From the NCBI RefSeq assembly GCF_023242315.1, contig NZ_JALLIY010000019.1:98097-162096 (forward strand): DNA of 64,000 nucleotides, given 5' to 3'. This document shows, piece by piece, positions 36,144-44,815 of this stretch; the stretch's first letter is position 1; every line of letters starts with the position of its first letter. A program made the translations under genes and the position numbers. This stretch comes from Pseudomonas sp. MWU13-2105. Lineage in GTDB: Bacteria > Pseudomonadota > Gammaproteobacteria > Pseudomonadales > Pseudomonadaceae. Below the pieces are notes generated by a model. It had not been told where the DNA came from. It saw only the letters and a list, made by a program, of their open reading frames with translations, and made no database searches.

Positions 36144-36425
36144 ATGAATCGCCCACGTACCGCCCATTTCCATCTTTCGCCATTGCACCTGCAGCAAGGA
36201 TTGTTTGCCGTGCTGGCGTTACTGCTCACGTTGCTTGCCGGCCAGCAGTTCCAACGTTGGAGCCAGGCCAGTGTCCAGGTCCAGCGCCTGCCCGGGCATG
36301 CCCTGCAACAAACCCATTTCAGTGCCGCCGGTGCCAGCATCAGCGACCCTGCCGCCTACCGTCTGACGTCGGTCGATCAGGTCCAGGTGCCTGACGAGCC
36401 GTTTCAGCAGCGTTGGGTGTTCTAG
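36144..36425 (+). CDS. Small membrane-anchored protein divergent from algB (PA5482-like)
   Basis: A 93-residue protein with one hydrophobic segment (about 20-36), too far from the start for a simple signal peptide, then a polar tail. No known domain. GGAGGAG precedes the ATG. Its promoter region carries a sigma-54 -24/-12 site and paired dyads, so expression probably depends on an NtrC-type activator, AlgB being the nearest. It matches the place of PA5482 in PAO1. Confidence 0.72.
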   Translation: MNRPRTAHFHLSPLHLQQGLFAVLALLLTLLAGQQFQRWSQASVQVQRLPGHALQQTHFSAAGASISDPAAYRLTSVDQVQVPDEPFQQRWVF

Positions 36426-36504
36426 GCAATAACCGGGCGGTCGGATGCTCGCCCGTGAGCAGCAAAGGCCGCATCGAAAAACTTGTAAGTTGAGGAGAAT
36501 CACC

Positions 36505-36669
36505 ATGTTGAGCTGGGCAGTCACATTCCTGATCATTGCCATTGTCGCCGCGGTATTGGGCTTTGGTGGCATCGCCGGTACCGCTACGGGTATCGCCAAG
36601 ATTCTCTTTGTCGTATTCCTGGTGATGTTCGTGGTGTCCTTCCTGTTCGGACGCCGCGGTCGAGGTTGA
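36505..36669 (+). CDS. Small membrane protein, DUF1328/UPF0391 family
   Basis: A 54-residue protein made of two hydrophobic helices with Gly-rich middle ('LGFGGIAGTATGIAKILF') and a basic end 'GRRGRG'. This layout is diagnostic of DUF1328 proteins. AGGAG lies before the start. In other bacteria relatives respond to envelope or osmotic stress; the function is not known. It follows the PA5482-like gene by 79 bp and may share its sigma-54 promoter. Confidence 0.85.
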   Translation: MLSWAVTFLIIAIVAAVLGFGGIAGTATGIAKILFVVFLVMFVVSFLFGRRGRG

Positions 36670-37198
36670 CCCTGAGCCGTAGCCGCCCTGCCGTGGGGCG
36701 GCAGCTCCTGTGCTGGCAGGACAGCCGTTTGCCGCTTTAATCCTATGTCGTTCTGACATTAAGTGGCATTTTCACGGGATCCCTGGTTCGGCTGTGACCG
36801 TACGTCTAGAAATACCCTGCCAATCCCCCCGATGTTTCCGATTGAATTTGTAGGACTTTTCTGCTTGTTTGGCCTCGATCCACTCTTGTGATACAGAGGG
36901 AAAAATGCTTTGTAATGGCCGGTTTACGGCACTTTTTTCGGCTGAAATGTCCTGTCGGCGAGGGGCAAAACAGTCGTATTGTTGAACAAATGTCATGCCG
37001 ATTCGGCATAGGGTAGTCGTTTACGGCATTAGACGTCCCCCCCTTGCATGGGAATAGTTGCGCCTTTTTTCGCCTGCCAAAAAGCCATCAGGCTGGTGGG
37101 CGATGACCTTCCATGGGCGACAGTTGCCAACACTTGGCCTGCATCAGCGCAGTGCTGAGGGGCTCCTGTCCGGCTCCACTTGAAGCAAGGGTAACGAC
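36670..37198. other. 530-bp intergenic region upstream of gltP
   Basis: It begins with a GCCGCCC/GGGCGGC hairpin at 36682-36702, without a T-run, that may end the preceding transcript. The middle (about 36830-37020) is AT-richer than the genes around it, with short frames on the minus strand that look like chance. The gltP promoter must lie here; I found no convincing sigma-54 or operator site. Confidence 0.4.
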
Positions 37199-38530
37199 AT
37201 GAAGAAGGCAAAGCTCAGCCTCGCCTGGCAGATCCTTATCGGTCTGGTACTGGGGATTGCAGTGGGCGCGCTGCTCAACCATTTCAGTGCCGAGAAGGCC
37301 TGGTGGATCAGCAATGTGCTGCAACCGGCAGGCGATATCTTTATCCGCCTGATCAAGATGATCGTCATACCGATTGTCATTTCCTCGCTGGTGGTCGGCA
37401 TTGCCGGGGTCGGCGATGCGAAGAAACTGGGGCGCATCGGCCTCAAGACCATTATCTACTTCGAGATCGTCACCACTATCGCCATCGTGGTCGGCCTGCT
37501 GCTGGCCAATGTGTTCCACCCGGGCTCGGGCATCGACATGAGCACCCTGGGCACCGTGGATATCTCCAAGTACAAGGCCACCGCCGCCGAAGTGCAGCAT
37601 GAGCATGCGTTTATCGAAACCATCCTCAATCTGATTCCTTCGAACATCTTTGCCGCCATGGCTCGTGGCGAAATGCTGCCGATCATCTTCTTCTCGGTGC
37701 TCTTCGGCCTGGGCCTGTCGAGCCTGCAGGCCGAGTTGCGCGACCCGTTGGTGAAGATGTTCCAAGGCGTCTCGGAAAGCATGTTCAAGGTCACCCACAT
37801 GATCATGAACTACGCCCCGATCGGTGTGTTCGCCCTGATCGCGGTGACCGTCGCCAGCTTCGGCTTCGCTTCGCTGCTGCCGCTGGCCAAGCTGGTGCTG
37901 CTGGTCTACGCCGCCATCCTGTTCTTCGCTTTTGCCATACTTGGCCTGGTGGCCCGCCTGTTCGGCTTCTCGGTGATCAAGCTGATGCGCATCTTCAAGG
38001 ACGAGTTGGTGCTGGCCTACTCCACCGCCAGTTCTGAAACCGTGTTGCCACGGGTGATCGAGAAGATGGAAGCCTACGGCGCGCCGAAAGCCATTTGCAG
38101 CTTTGTGGTGCCGACCGGCTACTCTTTCAACCTCGACGGTTCGACCCTGTACCAGAGCATCGCGGCAATCTTCATTGCCCAGCTCTACGGCATCGACCTG
38201 TCCATCAGCCAGCAACTGCTCCTGGTGCTGACCCTGATGGTCACCTCCAAGGGCATTGCCGGGGTTCCGGGCGTGTCCTTCGTGGTGTTGCTGGCGACCC
38301 TGGGCAGCGTCGGTATTCCGCTGGAAGGCCTGGCCTTTATCGCCGGTGTCGACCGGGTGATGGATATGGCGCGGACCGCATTGAACGTAATCGGCAATGC
38401 CCTGGCGGTGCTGGTGATTTCCCGTTGGGAAGGCATGTACGACGATGCCAAGGGCGAGCGCTACTGGAACTCCCTGCCGCACTGGCGCAGCAAGGAGCCG
38501 CTGCCGGCGGGTGAGGTCTCCAAGGGCTAA
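37199..38530 (+). CDS. gltP: Proton/glutamate symporter (DAACS family)
   Basis: A 443-residue dicarboxylate/amino acid:cation symporter with eight helices and two re-entrant hairpins. Signatures are the Ser-rich hairpin 'YSTASSETVLPRVIEKME' near 275, 'PTGYSFNLDGSTLYQSIAAIF' near 305 and 'GIAGVPGVSFVVLLATL' near 350. Glutamate or aspartate is the likely substrate by family and by PA5479 synteny. A terminator follows at 38681. Confidence 0.93.
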   Translation: MKKAKLSLAWQILIGLVLGIAVGALLNHFSAEKAWWISNVLQPAGDIFIRLIKMIVIPIVISSLVVGIAGVGDAKKLGRIGLKTIIYFEIVTTIAIVVGLLLANVFHPGSGIDMSTLGTVDISKYKATAAEVQHEHAFIETILNLIPSNIFAAMARGEMLPIIFFSVLFGLGLSSLQAELRDPLVKMFQGVSESMFKVTHMIMNYAPIGVFALIAVTVASFGFASLLPLAKLVLLVYAAILFFAFAILGLVARLFGFSVIKLMRIFKDELVLAYSTASSETVLPRVIEKMEAYGAPKAICSFVVPTGYSFNLDGSTLYQSIAAIFIAQLYGIDLSISQQLLLVLTLMVTSKGIAGVPGVSFVVLLATLGSVGIPLEGLAFIAGVDRVMDMARTALNVIGNALAVLVISRWEGMYDDAKGERYWNSLPHWRSKEPLPAGEVSKG

Positions 38531-38563
38531 CCGCCGTGCCCATGGTGTGGAAGTGGCGCTGTT

Positions 38564-38655
38564 CTTGTGGGAGCAGAGCTTGCTCGCGAAGAGGCCAGCG
38601 GGAACGCTAGAAGCTTCGTCGGAGTGCCGCCCAGACCAAGCGCCGCTTCCACAGG
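38564..38655. repeat. REP-like repeat after gltP
   Basis: It begins TTGTGGGAGCAGAGCTTGCTCGCG, a REP head. The right arm is degenerate. Confidence 0.5.
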
Positions 38656-38680
38656 TTCGGTGTATTTCCAGCCGCCCAGA

Positions 38681-38710
38681 CAAACCCCGGACTTTCCGGG
38701 GTTTGTTGTT
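38681..38710 (+). terminator. Terminator between gltP and the SpmAB-like gene
   Basis: CAAACCCCGG and CCGGGGTTTG form a perfect 10-bp stem with a five-base loop, followed by a weak T-rich stretch. Confidence 0.7.
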
Positions 38711-38757
38711 TCTGGCCTGACCGCTATCATTCGCCGCATCCTCAAGGAGTTCTCCCG

Positions 38758-39987
38758 ATGCTCAATGGCCTTTGGCTTGGCTTTTTCGTGGTGGCGACCG
38801 TCTCGGCGCTGGCGCAATGGCTGCTGGCTGGCAACCATGCGATCTTCGCCGCGATGGTGGAAAGCATCTTTGCCATGGCCAAGCTCTCGGTGGAGGTCAT
38901 GGTCCTGCTGTTTGGCACCCTGACCCTCTGGCTCGGTTTTCTGCGGATTGCCGAAAAGGCCGGGATCGTCGAGTGGCTGGCCAAAGCCCTGGGGCCGTTG
39001 TTCAGCCATCTGATGCCGGAGGTGCCGCGAGGTCACCCGGCCATTGGCCTGATCACCCTCAACTTTGCCGCCAACGCCCTGGGCCTGGACAACGCCGCCA
39101 CACCCATCGGCCTCAAGGCCATGCGTTCCCTGCAGGAGCTCAACCCGAGCCAGACCGTGGCGAGCAACGCGCAGATCCTGTTCCTGGTGCTCAACGCCTC
39201 GTCCCTGACCCTGCTGCCGGTGACCATCTTCATGTACCGCGCGCAGCAAGGCGCGGCTGACCCGACCCTGGTGTTCCTGCCGATCCTGCTGGCCACCTGC
39301 GCCTCGAGCCTGGTCGGCCTGTTCTCGGTGGCGGTGATGCAGCGCCTGCGGCTGTGGGACCCGGTGGTGCTGGCCTACCTGATTCCCGGCGCGTTGCTGC
39401 TCGGCGGTTTCATGGCACTGCTGGCCGGGCTGTCGGCCACGGCGTTGGCCGGCCTGTCGTCGATCCTCGGCAACCTGACGTTGTTCGGCCTGATCATGCT
39501 GTTCCTGGTGATCGGCGCGTTACGCAAGGTGAAGGTCTATGAGGCCTTTGTCGAAGGGGCGAAAGAGGGTTTCGATGTCGCCAAGAACCTGTTGCCGTAC
39601 CTGGTCGCGATGCTTTGTGCGATTGGCGTGCTGCGGGCTTCCGGGGCGCTGGACTTTGGCCTCGACGGCATTCGTCACCTGGTGCAGTGGGCCGGTTGGG
39701 ATACGCGTTTCGTCGATGCCTTGCCGACGGCGATGGTCAAGCCGTTCTCCGGCAGTGCCGCCCGGGCCATGCTGATCGAGACCATGAAGACCCAGGGCGT
39801 GGACAGCTTCCCGGCGCTGGCGGCGGCGACTATCCAGGGCAGCACCGAAACCACCTTCTACGTGCTGGCGGTGTATTTCGGCGCGGTGAATATCCAGCGC
39901 GCGCGACATGCGGTGGGTTGCGCCTTGCTGGCGGAACTGGCCGGGGTGCTGGCGGCGATCGGGGTGTGCTACTGGTTCTTTGGCTGA
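38758..39987 (+). CDS. Fused SpmA/SpmB-like nucleoside-recognition membrane protein
   Basis: A 409-residue inner-membrane protein. The first half ('GTLTLWLGFLRIAEKAGIVEWLAK', 'NFAANALGLDNAATPIGLKAM') resembles SpmA. The second half ('VKVYEAFVEGAKEGFDVAKNLLPYLVAMLCAIG', 'GSTETTFYVLAVYFGAV') resembles SpmB. Both halves belong to the Gate/nucleoside-recognition family. The pair is known from Bacillus spore dehydration but occurs fused in non-sporulating bacteria, where the role is unsettled. It is monocistronic, judging by the terminator before it and the opposite strand after it. Confidence 0.87.
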   Translation: MLNGLWLGFFVVATVSALAQWLLAGNHAIFAAMVESIFAMAKLSVEVMVLLFGTLTLWLGFLRIAEKAGIVEWLAKALGPLFSHLMPEVPRGHPAIGLITLNFAANALGLDNAATPIGLKAMRSLQELNPSQTVASNAQILFLVLNASSLTLLPVTIFMYRAQQGAADPTLVFLPILLATCASSLVGLFSVAVMQRLRLWDPVVLAYLIPGALLLGGFMALLAGLSATALAGLSSILGNLTLFGLIMLFLVIGALRKVKVYEAFVEGAKEGFDVAKNLLPYLVAMLCAIGVLRASGALDFGLDGIRHLVQWAGWDTRFVDALPTAMVKPFSGSAARAMLIETMKTQGVDSFPALAAATIQGSTETTFYVLAVYFGAVNIQRARHAVGCALLAELAGVLAAIGVCYWFFG

Positions 39988-40031
39988 AACCTGCGCTTGC
40001 CTGTGGTTGTGTGGCAAGACTCACCGCCGCT

Positions 40032-40128
40032 ATCGCCGGCAAGCCGGCTCCCACAGTACGGTGTCTGGCCGCAATCTATCGGCAAGCGCGGATCCTTGTA
40101 GAAGCTGGCTTGCCGGCGATGGCGGCCT
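40032..40128. repeat. REP palindromes, GCCGGCAAGCCGGC type
   Basis: ATCGCCGGCAAGCCGGCTCC near the left and GCTGGCTTGCCGGCGATGG at the right are inverted partners. They separate converging genes. Confidence 0.65.
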
Positions 40129-40760
40129 CAGCGTTTAGCCGAGTCCTCGCCCTGCTGCACTGCCCAGCCGATCATCTGTGCCATCAGCTTGTCACCGGCC
40201 TGGCCGAAGCCCGCCACCACGCCAGGGACCTGTTTGTCGCTGATCGGCTGGCGCACTTCAAAGCGTCGGCTGGCAAGAATCCGCTGGTCAATCCCACGCA
40301 CCAGCCGCGCATCGAAGCGGATCACCACCTCGGCCCCCTGTCCGCGGTACTCGGTCTGGAACGCCTGCAACTCGCCGCCCAGCTCGAAATCCGCCTGCAG
40401 GTTGCTGTCGTCGGTGCTCAGCAGGCGTACCCGGCCGTCGCGCTGGAAGGCGTCGAGGATCCGGTTGCGCAACAGCACCGGTGCCGGATCGCTCCAGCGC
40501 GAGGCCTTGTAGTGGCTGATCAGGTCGCCCTGGGGCACCACGGCGATATTCGGGTTGTTCAAGGCGTCACTGGCAATCGGCTTGGCAATCCGCAACGACC
40601 AGTTGACCGGCAGGCTGTTGGGCGCCGGCACACTGTTCTGCGCCGTCGGCAGGCGATAGACATCCGCCGGGTCGGCCTGGGGCAGGATCGAGCAGCCGCC
40701 GCTCAAGGCCAGGCCGACAACCAGGGTAAGCTGGCTCAATACACGAGGGGCACGCCTCAT
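40128..40760 (-). CDS. ABC-type transport auxiliary lipoprotein (PqiC-like)
   Basis: A 210-residue lipoprotein with lipobox 'LSGGCSIL' (Cys near 23) and the PqiC/ABC_trans_aux fold ('VYRLPT', 'PNIAVVPQGDLISHYKASRWSDPAP', 'LLRNRILDAFQRDGRV'). In related systems this partner sits in the outer membrane and receives the MCE protein tunnel. It overlaps the MCE gene by 4 bp and is the last gene of the operon. Confidence 0.88.
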   Translation of the reverse strand: MRRAPRVLSQLTLVVGLALSGGCSILPQADPADVYRLPTAQNSVPAPNSLPVNWSLRIAKPIASDALNNPNIAVVPQGDLISHYKASRWSDPAPVLLRNRILDAFQRDGRVRLLSTDDSNLQADFELGGELQAFQTEYRGQGAEVVIRFDARLVRGIDQRILASRRFEVRQPISDKQVPGVVAGFGQAGDKLMAQMIGWAVQQGEDSAKR

Positions 40761-41695
40761 GGGGTGAATTCCTTGTTCTTGTCACGGCCCAGCAAGTAGC
40801 CGCTGGGGTTGGCTTCCAGGCGCTTGGAGATCGCGCGCAGGGAACTGAGGGTGTCACGCAGCTCGCGGATCGCCGGGGACAGCTCATTCAAACCCTGCAA
40901 GCCGCTGTTGACCGAGTCCTGGTTGTTGTTCAGCAGCTTGTTGATCGTCGCGCTGCTCTGCTCCAGGGATTGCATGGCCCGCTCGGCGCTGCCGAAGGCC
41001 TGCTTACCCTGGTTGTCGAGCAGGCCGTTGGCGTTGCGCATCAGCGCGCTGGTCTGCTCCAGGGTTGCACTGACCTGCTTGCTGACCAGGCTCAGTTGCT
41101 TCAGGGTCTGGCGGATATCGTCGCGCTGGCCGGCGATGGCCCCGGTGGCCTGCTGGAGGTTGTCCAGGGTCTGGCTGACCTGGTCGACGTTTTTCTGCGA
41201 GAACATTTCGTTGGCATTATGCAGCAGCAGGTTGATCCCGCTCATCAGGTCGTTGCTGTCGTTGAGCAGGCGTGAGATCGGTGACGGCGAGGCGATGATC
41301 TGCGGCAGGTTGCCGTCCTTGCCCCTGAGCTCGGGACTTTGCGGCGTGCCGTCGCTGAGCTGGATCAGCGAGGTGCCGGTGATGCCGGTCAGGGCCAGCT
41401 TGGCGCGGGTGTCTTCCTTGATCGGCGTGTCACCGGCCAGGCGGATCCGTGCCAGCACCCGGCGCGGGTCTTTCGGGTCGAGGCTCAGTTGCAGCACATC
41501 ACCGACCTTGATCCCGCTGTACTGCACCGGGCTGCCCTTGGACAGGCCGCTGACCGCCTCGTTGAACACCACTTCATAGTCCTTGAACGCGGTGTCGACG
41601 CTGGACTTGGCCAGCCACAGGCCGAACAGCAACGCGGCCACGACCACCAGCACGCTGAACAGGCCGATCATCACATGATGGGCACGGGTTTCCAT
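40757..41695 (-). CDS. MlaD family MCE-domain protein
   Basis: A 312-residue lipid-binding protein anchored by one N-terminal helix (about 8-28). One MCE domain follows (about 38-115; 'GLSKGSPVQYSGIKVGDV'), then a long helical segment (about 140-300) with coiled-coil character. Such long helices form tubes spanning the periplasm in PqiB- and LetB-like or Mce-type systems. It lies 1 bp from the ATPase gene and overlaps the lipoprotein gene. Confidence 0.93.
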   Translation of the reverse strand: METRAHHVMIGLFSVLVVVAALLFGLWLAKSSVDTAFKDYEVVFNEAVSGLSKGSPVQYSGIKVGDVLQLSLDPKDPRRVLARIRLAGDTPIKEDTRAKLALTGITGTSLIQLSDGTPQSPELRGKDGNLPQIIASPSPISRLLNDSNDLMSGINLLLHNANEMFSQKNVDQVSQTLDNLQQATGAIAGQRDDIRQTLKQLSLVSKQVSATLEQTSALMRNANGLLDNQGKQAFGSAERAMQSLEQSSATINKLLNNNQDSVNSGLQGLNELSPAIRELRDTLSSLRAISKRLEANPSGYLLGRDKNKEFTP

Positions 41696-41696
41696 C

Positions 41697-42500
41697 TCAT
41701 CCCTCCTTGTGCGGGGTTACCGCGTCAAATGCGGCGCGGCCACGCGGGCCATGGAAGTATTCATGAATCCACGGATCGTCGGTGTCGGCGACCCGGTCGA
41801 TGGCATCGGCCACCAGCACGCGTTTCTGCGCCAGCACCGCGACCCGGTCGGTGATGGTGTAGAGCGTGTCCAGGTCGTGGGTGACCAGGAACACACTCAG
41901 GCCCAGGGCATCGCGCAGGGTCAGGATCAGTTGGTCGAAGGCTGCCGCGCCTATGGGGTCGAGGCCGGCGGTGGGTTCGTCGAGAAACAGGATATCCGGG
42001 TCCAGCGCCAGGGCCCGGGCCAGGGCGGCGCGCTTGATCATCCCGCCGGACAGCGAGGCCGGGTATTTGTTGGCGGCCGACAGCGGCAGGCCGGCCAGGG
42101 CCAGCTTGACCGCCGCCAGGTGCTCGGCATCGCGCCGGCTGAGGCCGGCGTGCTCGATCAACGGCAGGGCGACGTTCTCGGTGACCGTCAGCGAGGAAAA
42201 CAGCGCGCCCTTCTGGAACAGTACGCCGAAGCGCCGTTCGACCAGGGAGCGCGCCTGTTCCGAGAGGCTGCGCAGGTCCTGGCCGAACACCCGCACGCTG
42301 CCCTCGCTGGGTTTGCGCAGGCCGACGATGCTGCGCAACAGCACCGATTTTCCGCTGCCGGAGCCGCCGACCACGGCGAGGATTTCGCCGCGGTAGAGGT
42401 CCAGGTCGAGGTTTTCGTGGACGCTCTGGCTGCCGAAGCGGTTGCACAGCCCGCGCACCTCGATCACCGCCTCGCTCGGCGCCCGTGGCGGCCGGCTCAC
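41697..42500 (-). CDS. MCE-system ABC transporter ATP-binding protein (MlaF-like)
   Basis: A 267-residue ATPase with Walker A 'GGSGSGKSVLLRSI', a Q-loop in 'VLFQKGALFSSLTV' that is typical of MlaF, signature 'LSGGMIKRAALARAL', Walker B 'ILFLDEPTAGLD' and switch His in 'LVTHDLD'. The GTG start at 42500 overlaps the permease stop in a GTGA, so it is translationally coupled. It energises lipid transfer by the MlaE-like permease. Confidence 0.93.
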   Translation of the reverse strand: MSRPPRAPSEAVIEVRGLCNRFGSQSVHENLDLDLYRGEILAVVGGSGSGKSVLLRSIVGLRKPSEGSVRVFGQDLRSLSEQARSLVERRFGVLFQKGALFSSLTVTENVALPLIEHAGLSRRDAEHLAAVKLALAGLPLSAANKYPASLSGGMIKRAALARALALDPDILFLDEPTAGLDPIGAAAFDQLILTLRDALGLSVFLVTHDLDTLYTITDRVAVLAQKRVLVADAIDRVADTDDPWIHEYFHGPRGRAAFDAVTPHKEG

Positions 42501-43642
42501 CAGCCCATCTCCATGAAGAACAGCGCGGCAACGGCATCCAGCACGATCACGATAAAAATCGACTGGACCACACTGGAGGTGGTGTGGGCACCGACCGACT
42601 CGGCGCTGCCGCTGACCTTGAAGCCTTCCAGGCAACCGACGGCGGCGATCAGGAAGGCGAAGAATGGCGCCTTGGCCATGCCCACCAGGAAATGCCGGAC
42701 GCCGATATCGGCCTGCAACAGGGACAGGAACATCGCCGGCGAGATCCCCAGCGACCAGGCGCAGACCACGCCGCCACCGACAATCCCGCAGAGCATCGCC
42801 AGGAAGGTCAGCATCGGCAGGGCGATCAGCAGGGCCAGAACCCGCGGCAGCACCAGCAGCTCCATGGGGTCGAGGCCGAGGGTGCGAATGGCATCGATCT
42901 CCTCGTTGGCCTTCATCGAGCCGATCTGCGCGGTGAAGGCGCTGGCGGTACGCCCGGCCATGAGGATGGCGGTGAGCAGCACGCCGAACTCGCGCAGGAA
43001 GGAGAACGCCACCAGGTCGACGGTAAAGATACTGGCGCCGAAGCTTTTCAATACCGTGGCGCCGAGAAACGCCACCACGGCGCCGACCAGGAAGGTCAGC
43101 AGGGCGACGATCGGGGCTGCATCGAGGCCGGTCTGTTCGATATGCGCGACGGTCGCGGTCATGCGCCAGCGCCGCGGGTTGAAAATCCCCCGGGCCAGGG
43201 TCTCGAGAATCAGGCCGACAAACCCGAGCAATTGCAGGGTATCTTGCCAGACGGCATCGACGGCGCGGCCGATGCGCTCGAGCAACTGGATGCCCGCCGC
43301 CTCTTCGGGTTCGCGCACCGGCTCGCAGAAGTCCGCCAGCGAGCAATACACGGTGTGCAGCAGGGCCCGGTCGGCGGCACTGATGCGGCAGCTCGGGTGC
43401 TCGGCCGAGCGGCCGAGGCGTTCGGCGCCCAGCAGTTCCACCAGCAAGGATGCGCCGGCGGTGTCGAGGGCGCCGAGGTCATTGAGGTCGATATCGGTAC
43501 TGGCGTCGTATTGGCCAACCAGTTGCGCGGCACGTTGCTTCAGGTTGGCGTAATGGGCCAGCGTCCAGTCACCACTGATCCGCAGGCGCGCGGGACTGCT
43601 CGAGGTATCCAGGTGGGCGGTGCCGGCCGTTGCGCTGATGAT
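42497..43642 (-). CDS. MlaE family lipid ABC transporter permease with N-terminal STAS domain; unusual start
   Basis: A permease of about 381 residues. The first 110 residues form a STAS domain ('LRISGDWTLAHYANLK', 'DIDLNDLGALDTAGASLLVELL'), and the rest is the MlaE membrane domain ('GRTASAFTAQIGSMKANEEIDAIRTLGLDP'). The STAS reading frame runs upstream without any ATG, GTG or TTG until a stop at 43711. A GGAG at 43652-43649 lies six bases before ATC-ATC at 43642, so a non-standard ATC start is proposed. A TTG at 43447 would delete most of the STAS domain. It is the first gene of the MCE operon. Confidence 0.8.
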   Translation of the reverse strand: MISATAGTAHLDTSSSPARLRISGDWTLAHYANLKQRAAQLVGQYDASTDIDLNDLGALDTAGASLLVELLGAERLGRSAEHPSCRISAADRALLHTVYCSLADFCEPVREPEEAAGIQLLERIGRAVDAVWQDTLQLLGFVGLILETLARGIFNPRRWRMTATVAHIEQTGLDAAPIVALLTFLVGAVVAFLGATVLKSFGASIFTVDLVAFSFLREFGVLLTAILMAGRTASAFTAQIGSMKANEEIDAIRTLGLDPMELLVLPRVLALLIALPMLTFLAMLCGIVGGGVVCAWSLGISPAMFLSLLQADIGVRHFLVGMAKAPFFAFLIAAVGCLEGFKVSGSAESVGAHTTSSVVQSIFIVIVLDAVAALFFMEMGW

Positions 43643-43708
43643 CGAAAGCTCCGTGCTTAACAGATATTGATACTGGCCTCTGTAATAGCACGATCTTGCC
43701 CCTGATCT

Positions 43709-44725
43709 CTAGTCAGGCGCGTCCGTCACCTTGAAGCGCAGCACGCCGAGCATCTGGCCGCCCTCGGTGAGTACCCGGACCTGCCAGTCGCCGGTGGGAT
43801 CGGCCGGGAAGTTCTGCTTGTGCGACCAGGCGCGATAACCTTCCTTGCGTCCGCCATGGATATCCAGGGCGATGCGGTCGACCTCGCGGCCGTTGAACTG
43901 CCAGACATGGTAGATCCGCTCGTCCAGCCCACGCGGTGCGTTGATCGCGGTGTAGGCATACAACCCGTCCTTGCGCACCTGGCGGGTGCTGACTTGATCC
44001 AGGCCCTCGCCCGGGGTGCGGTCCTGCAACTCGGTGGTCACCGCGACTTCGGTCATCCACAAGGTCGCCGGCGGTACCCACGAGCGCAGGAACCAGCCGG
44101 CGCCGCCGATCGCCAGGCTGACCCCGATCAGCATCCACCAGCCCCGCCAACTGCGCAGCGGCAGGCTCACCGCCAGGCTTGGGATCGATAGCAGCAGCGC
44201 GGTTCCCAGCGCCAGCTGGTAGCTCTGCGGGGTGGTCAGGTGCAGGATGATCGGCAGGGCGGTCAGCAGCGCGGCGAACAGGGTCAGGGTATGCAGCGCC
44301 AGCAGCAGCCAGCGTCTCGGCGAGAGCCAGTTGTAGTACAGCGGGTCGATGATCGAGACCAGCGCCGCCGCGCCGAGCAATCCGGTGAACAGCAGCTGGC
44401 TGCTGTTCCAGGTGGTGGTAATGAAAAAGAACGGCAGGACAAAGGACAGGCTTTGCTGGTGGATCATCTGCGTGGCATAGCGCAGCAGCGGCTCGGGGAT
44501 GTCGTGTTTGAACACGCGGCTGAAGAACTGCGTCAAGACGTTCTCCAACATCAACCAGAGCCAGCTCACCAGCAGGATGACCGCAATCCAGCTGGCGGAA
44601 TCCTGCTGGCGGTCGACCAGGATGAAGCTGGCAATACCGGAGCAGAATCCGAAGGCGGCAATGACCCCTGGATAACGCTTCATCAATGCGAGGAGGCGTT
44701 GGATGTGCAGGGTCCAGTTCGGCAT
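43709..44725 (-). CDS. DUF5924 membrane protein with C-terminal DUF2914 domain
   Basis: A protein of about 338 residues with about seven hydrophobic segments in the first 220. A soluble domain ('TELQDRTPGEGLDQV', 'HVWQFNGREVDRIALDI', 'GDWQVRVLTEGGQMLGVLRFKV') resembling DUF2914 follows. Function unknown. The start is unsure: I chose the ATG at 44725, but neither it nor the ATG at 44683 has a clear ribosome site. It lies 66 bp upstream of the MCE operon on the same strand and may be co-transcribed. Confidence 0.72.
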   Translation of the reverse strand: MPNWTLHIQRLLALMKRYPGVIAAFGFCSGIASFILVDRQQDSASWIAVILLVSWLWLMLENVLTQFFSRVFKHDIPEPLLRYATQMIHQQSLSFVLPFFFITTTWNSSQLLFTGLLGAAALVSIIDPLYYNWLSPRRWLLLALHTLTLFAALLTALPIILHLTTPQSYQLALGTALLLSIPSLAVSLPLRSWRGWWMLIGVSLAIGGAGWFLRSWVPPATLWMTEVAVTTELQDRTPGEGLDQVSTRQVRKDGLYAYTAINAPRGLDERIYHVWQFNGREVDRIALDIHGGRKEGYRAWSHKQNFPADPTGDWQVRVLTEGGQMLGVLRFKVTDAPD

Positions 44726-44815
44726 TCGGCGGTTCACAGTTCGGGCGATTAGAATATCGCGACACAATACCGTTTCAGGCCGGATTAGTCGTGTCAGTGA
44801 TGGCCTTCTTATGGC

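Noticed and set aside
36915..36935. Possible sigma-54 site upstream of gltP (TGGCC...CGGCA)
   Set aside because: The -12 element lacks the TTGCA core and no activator dyads are nearby.
36772..37009. Small minus-strand frames upstream of gltP
   Set aside because: Overlapping frames in AT-richer noncoding DNA without ribosome sites or recognisable features.
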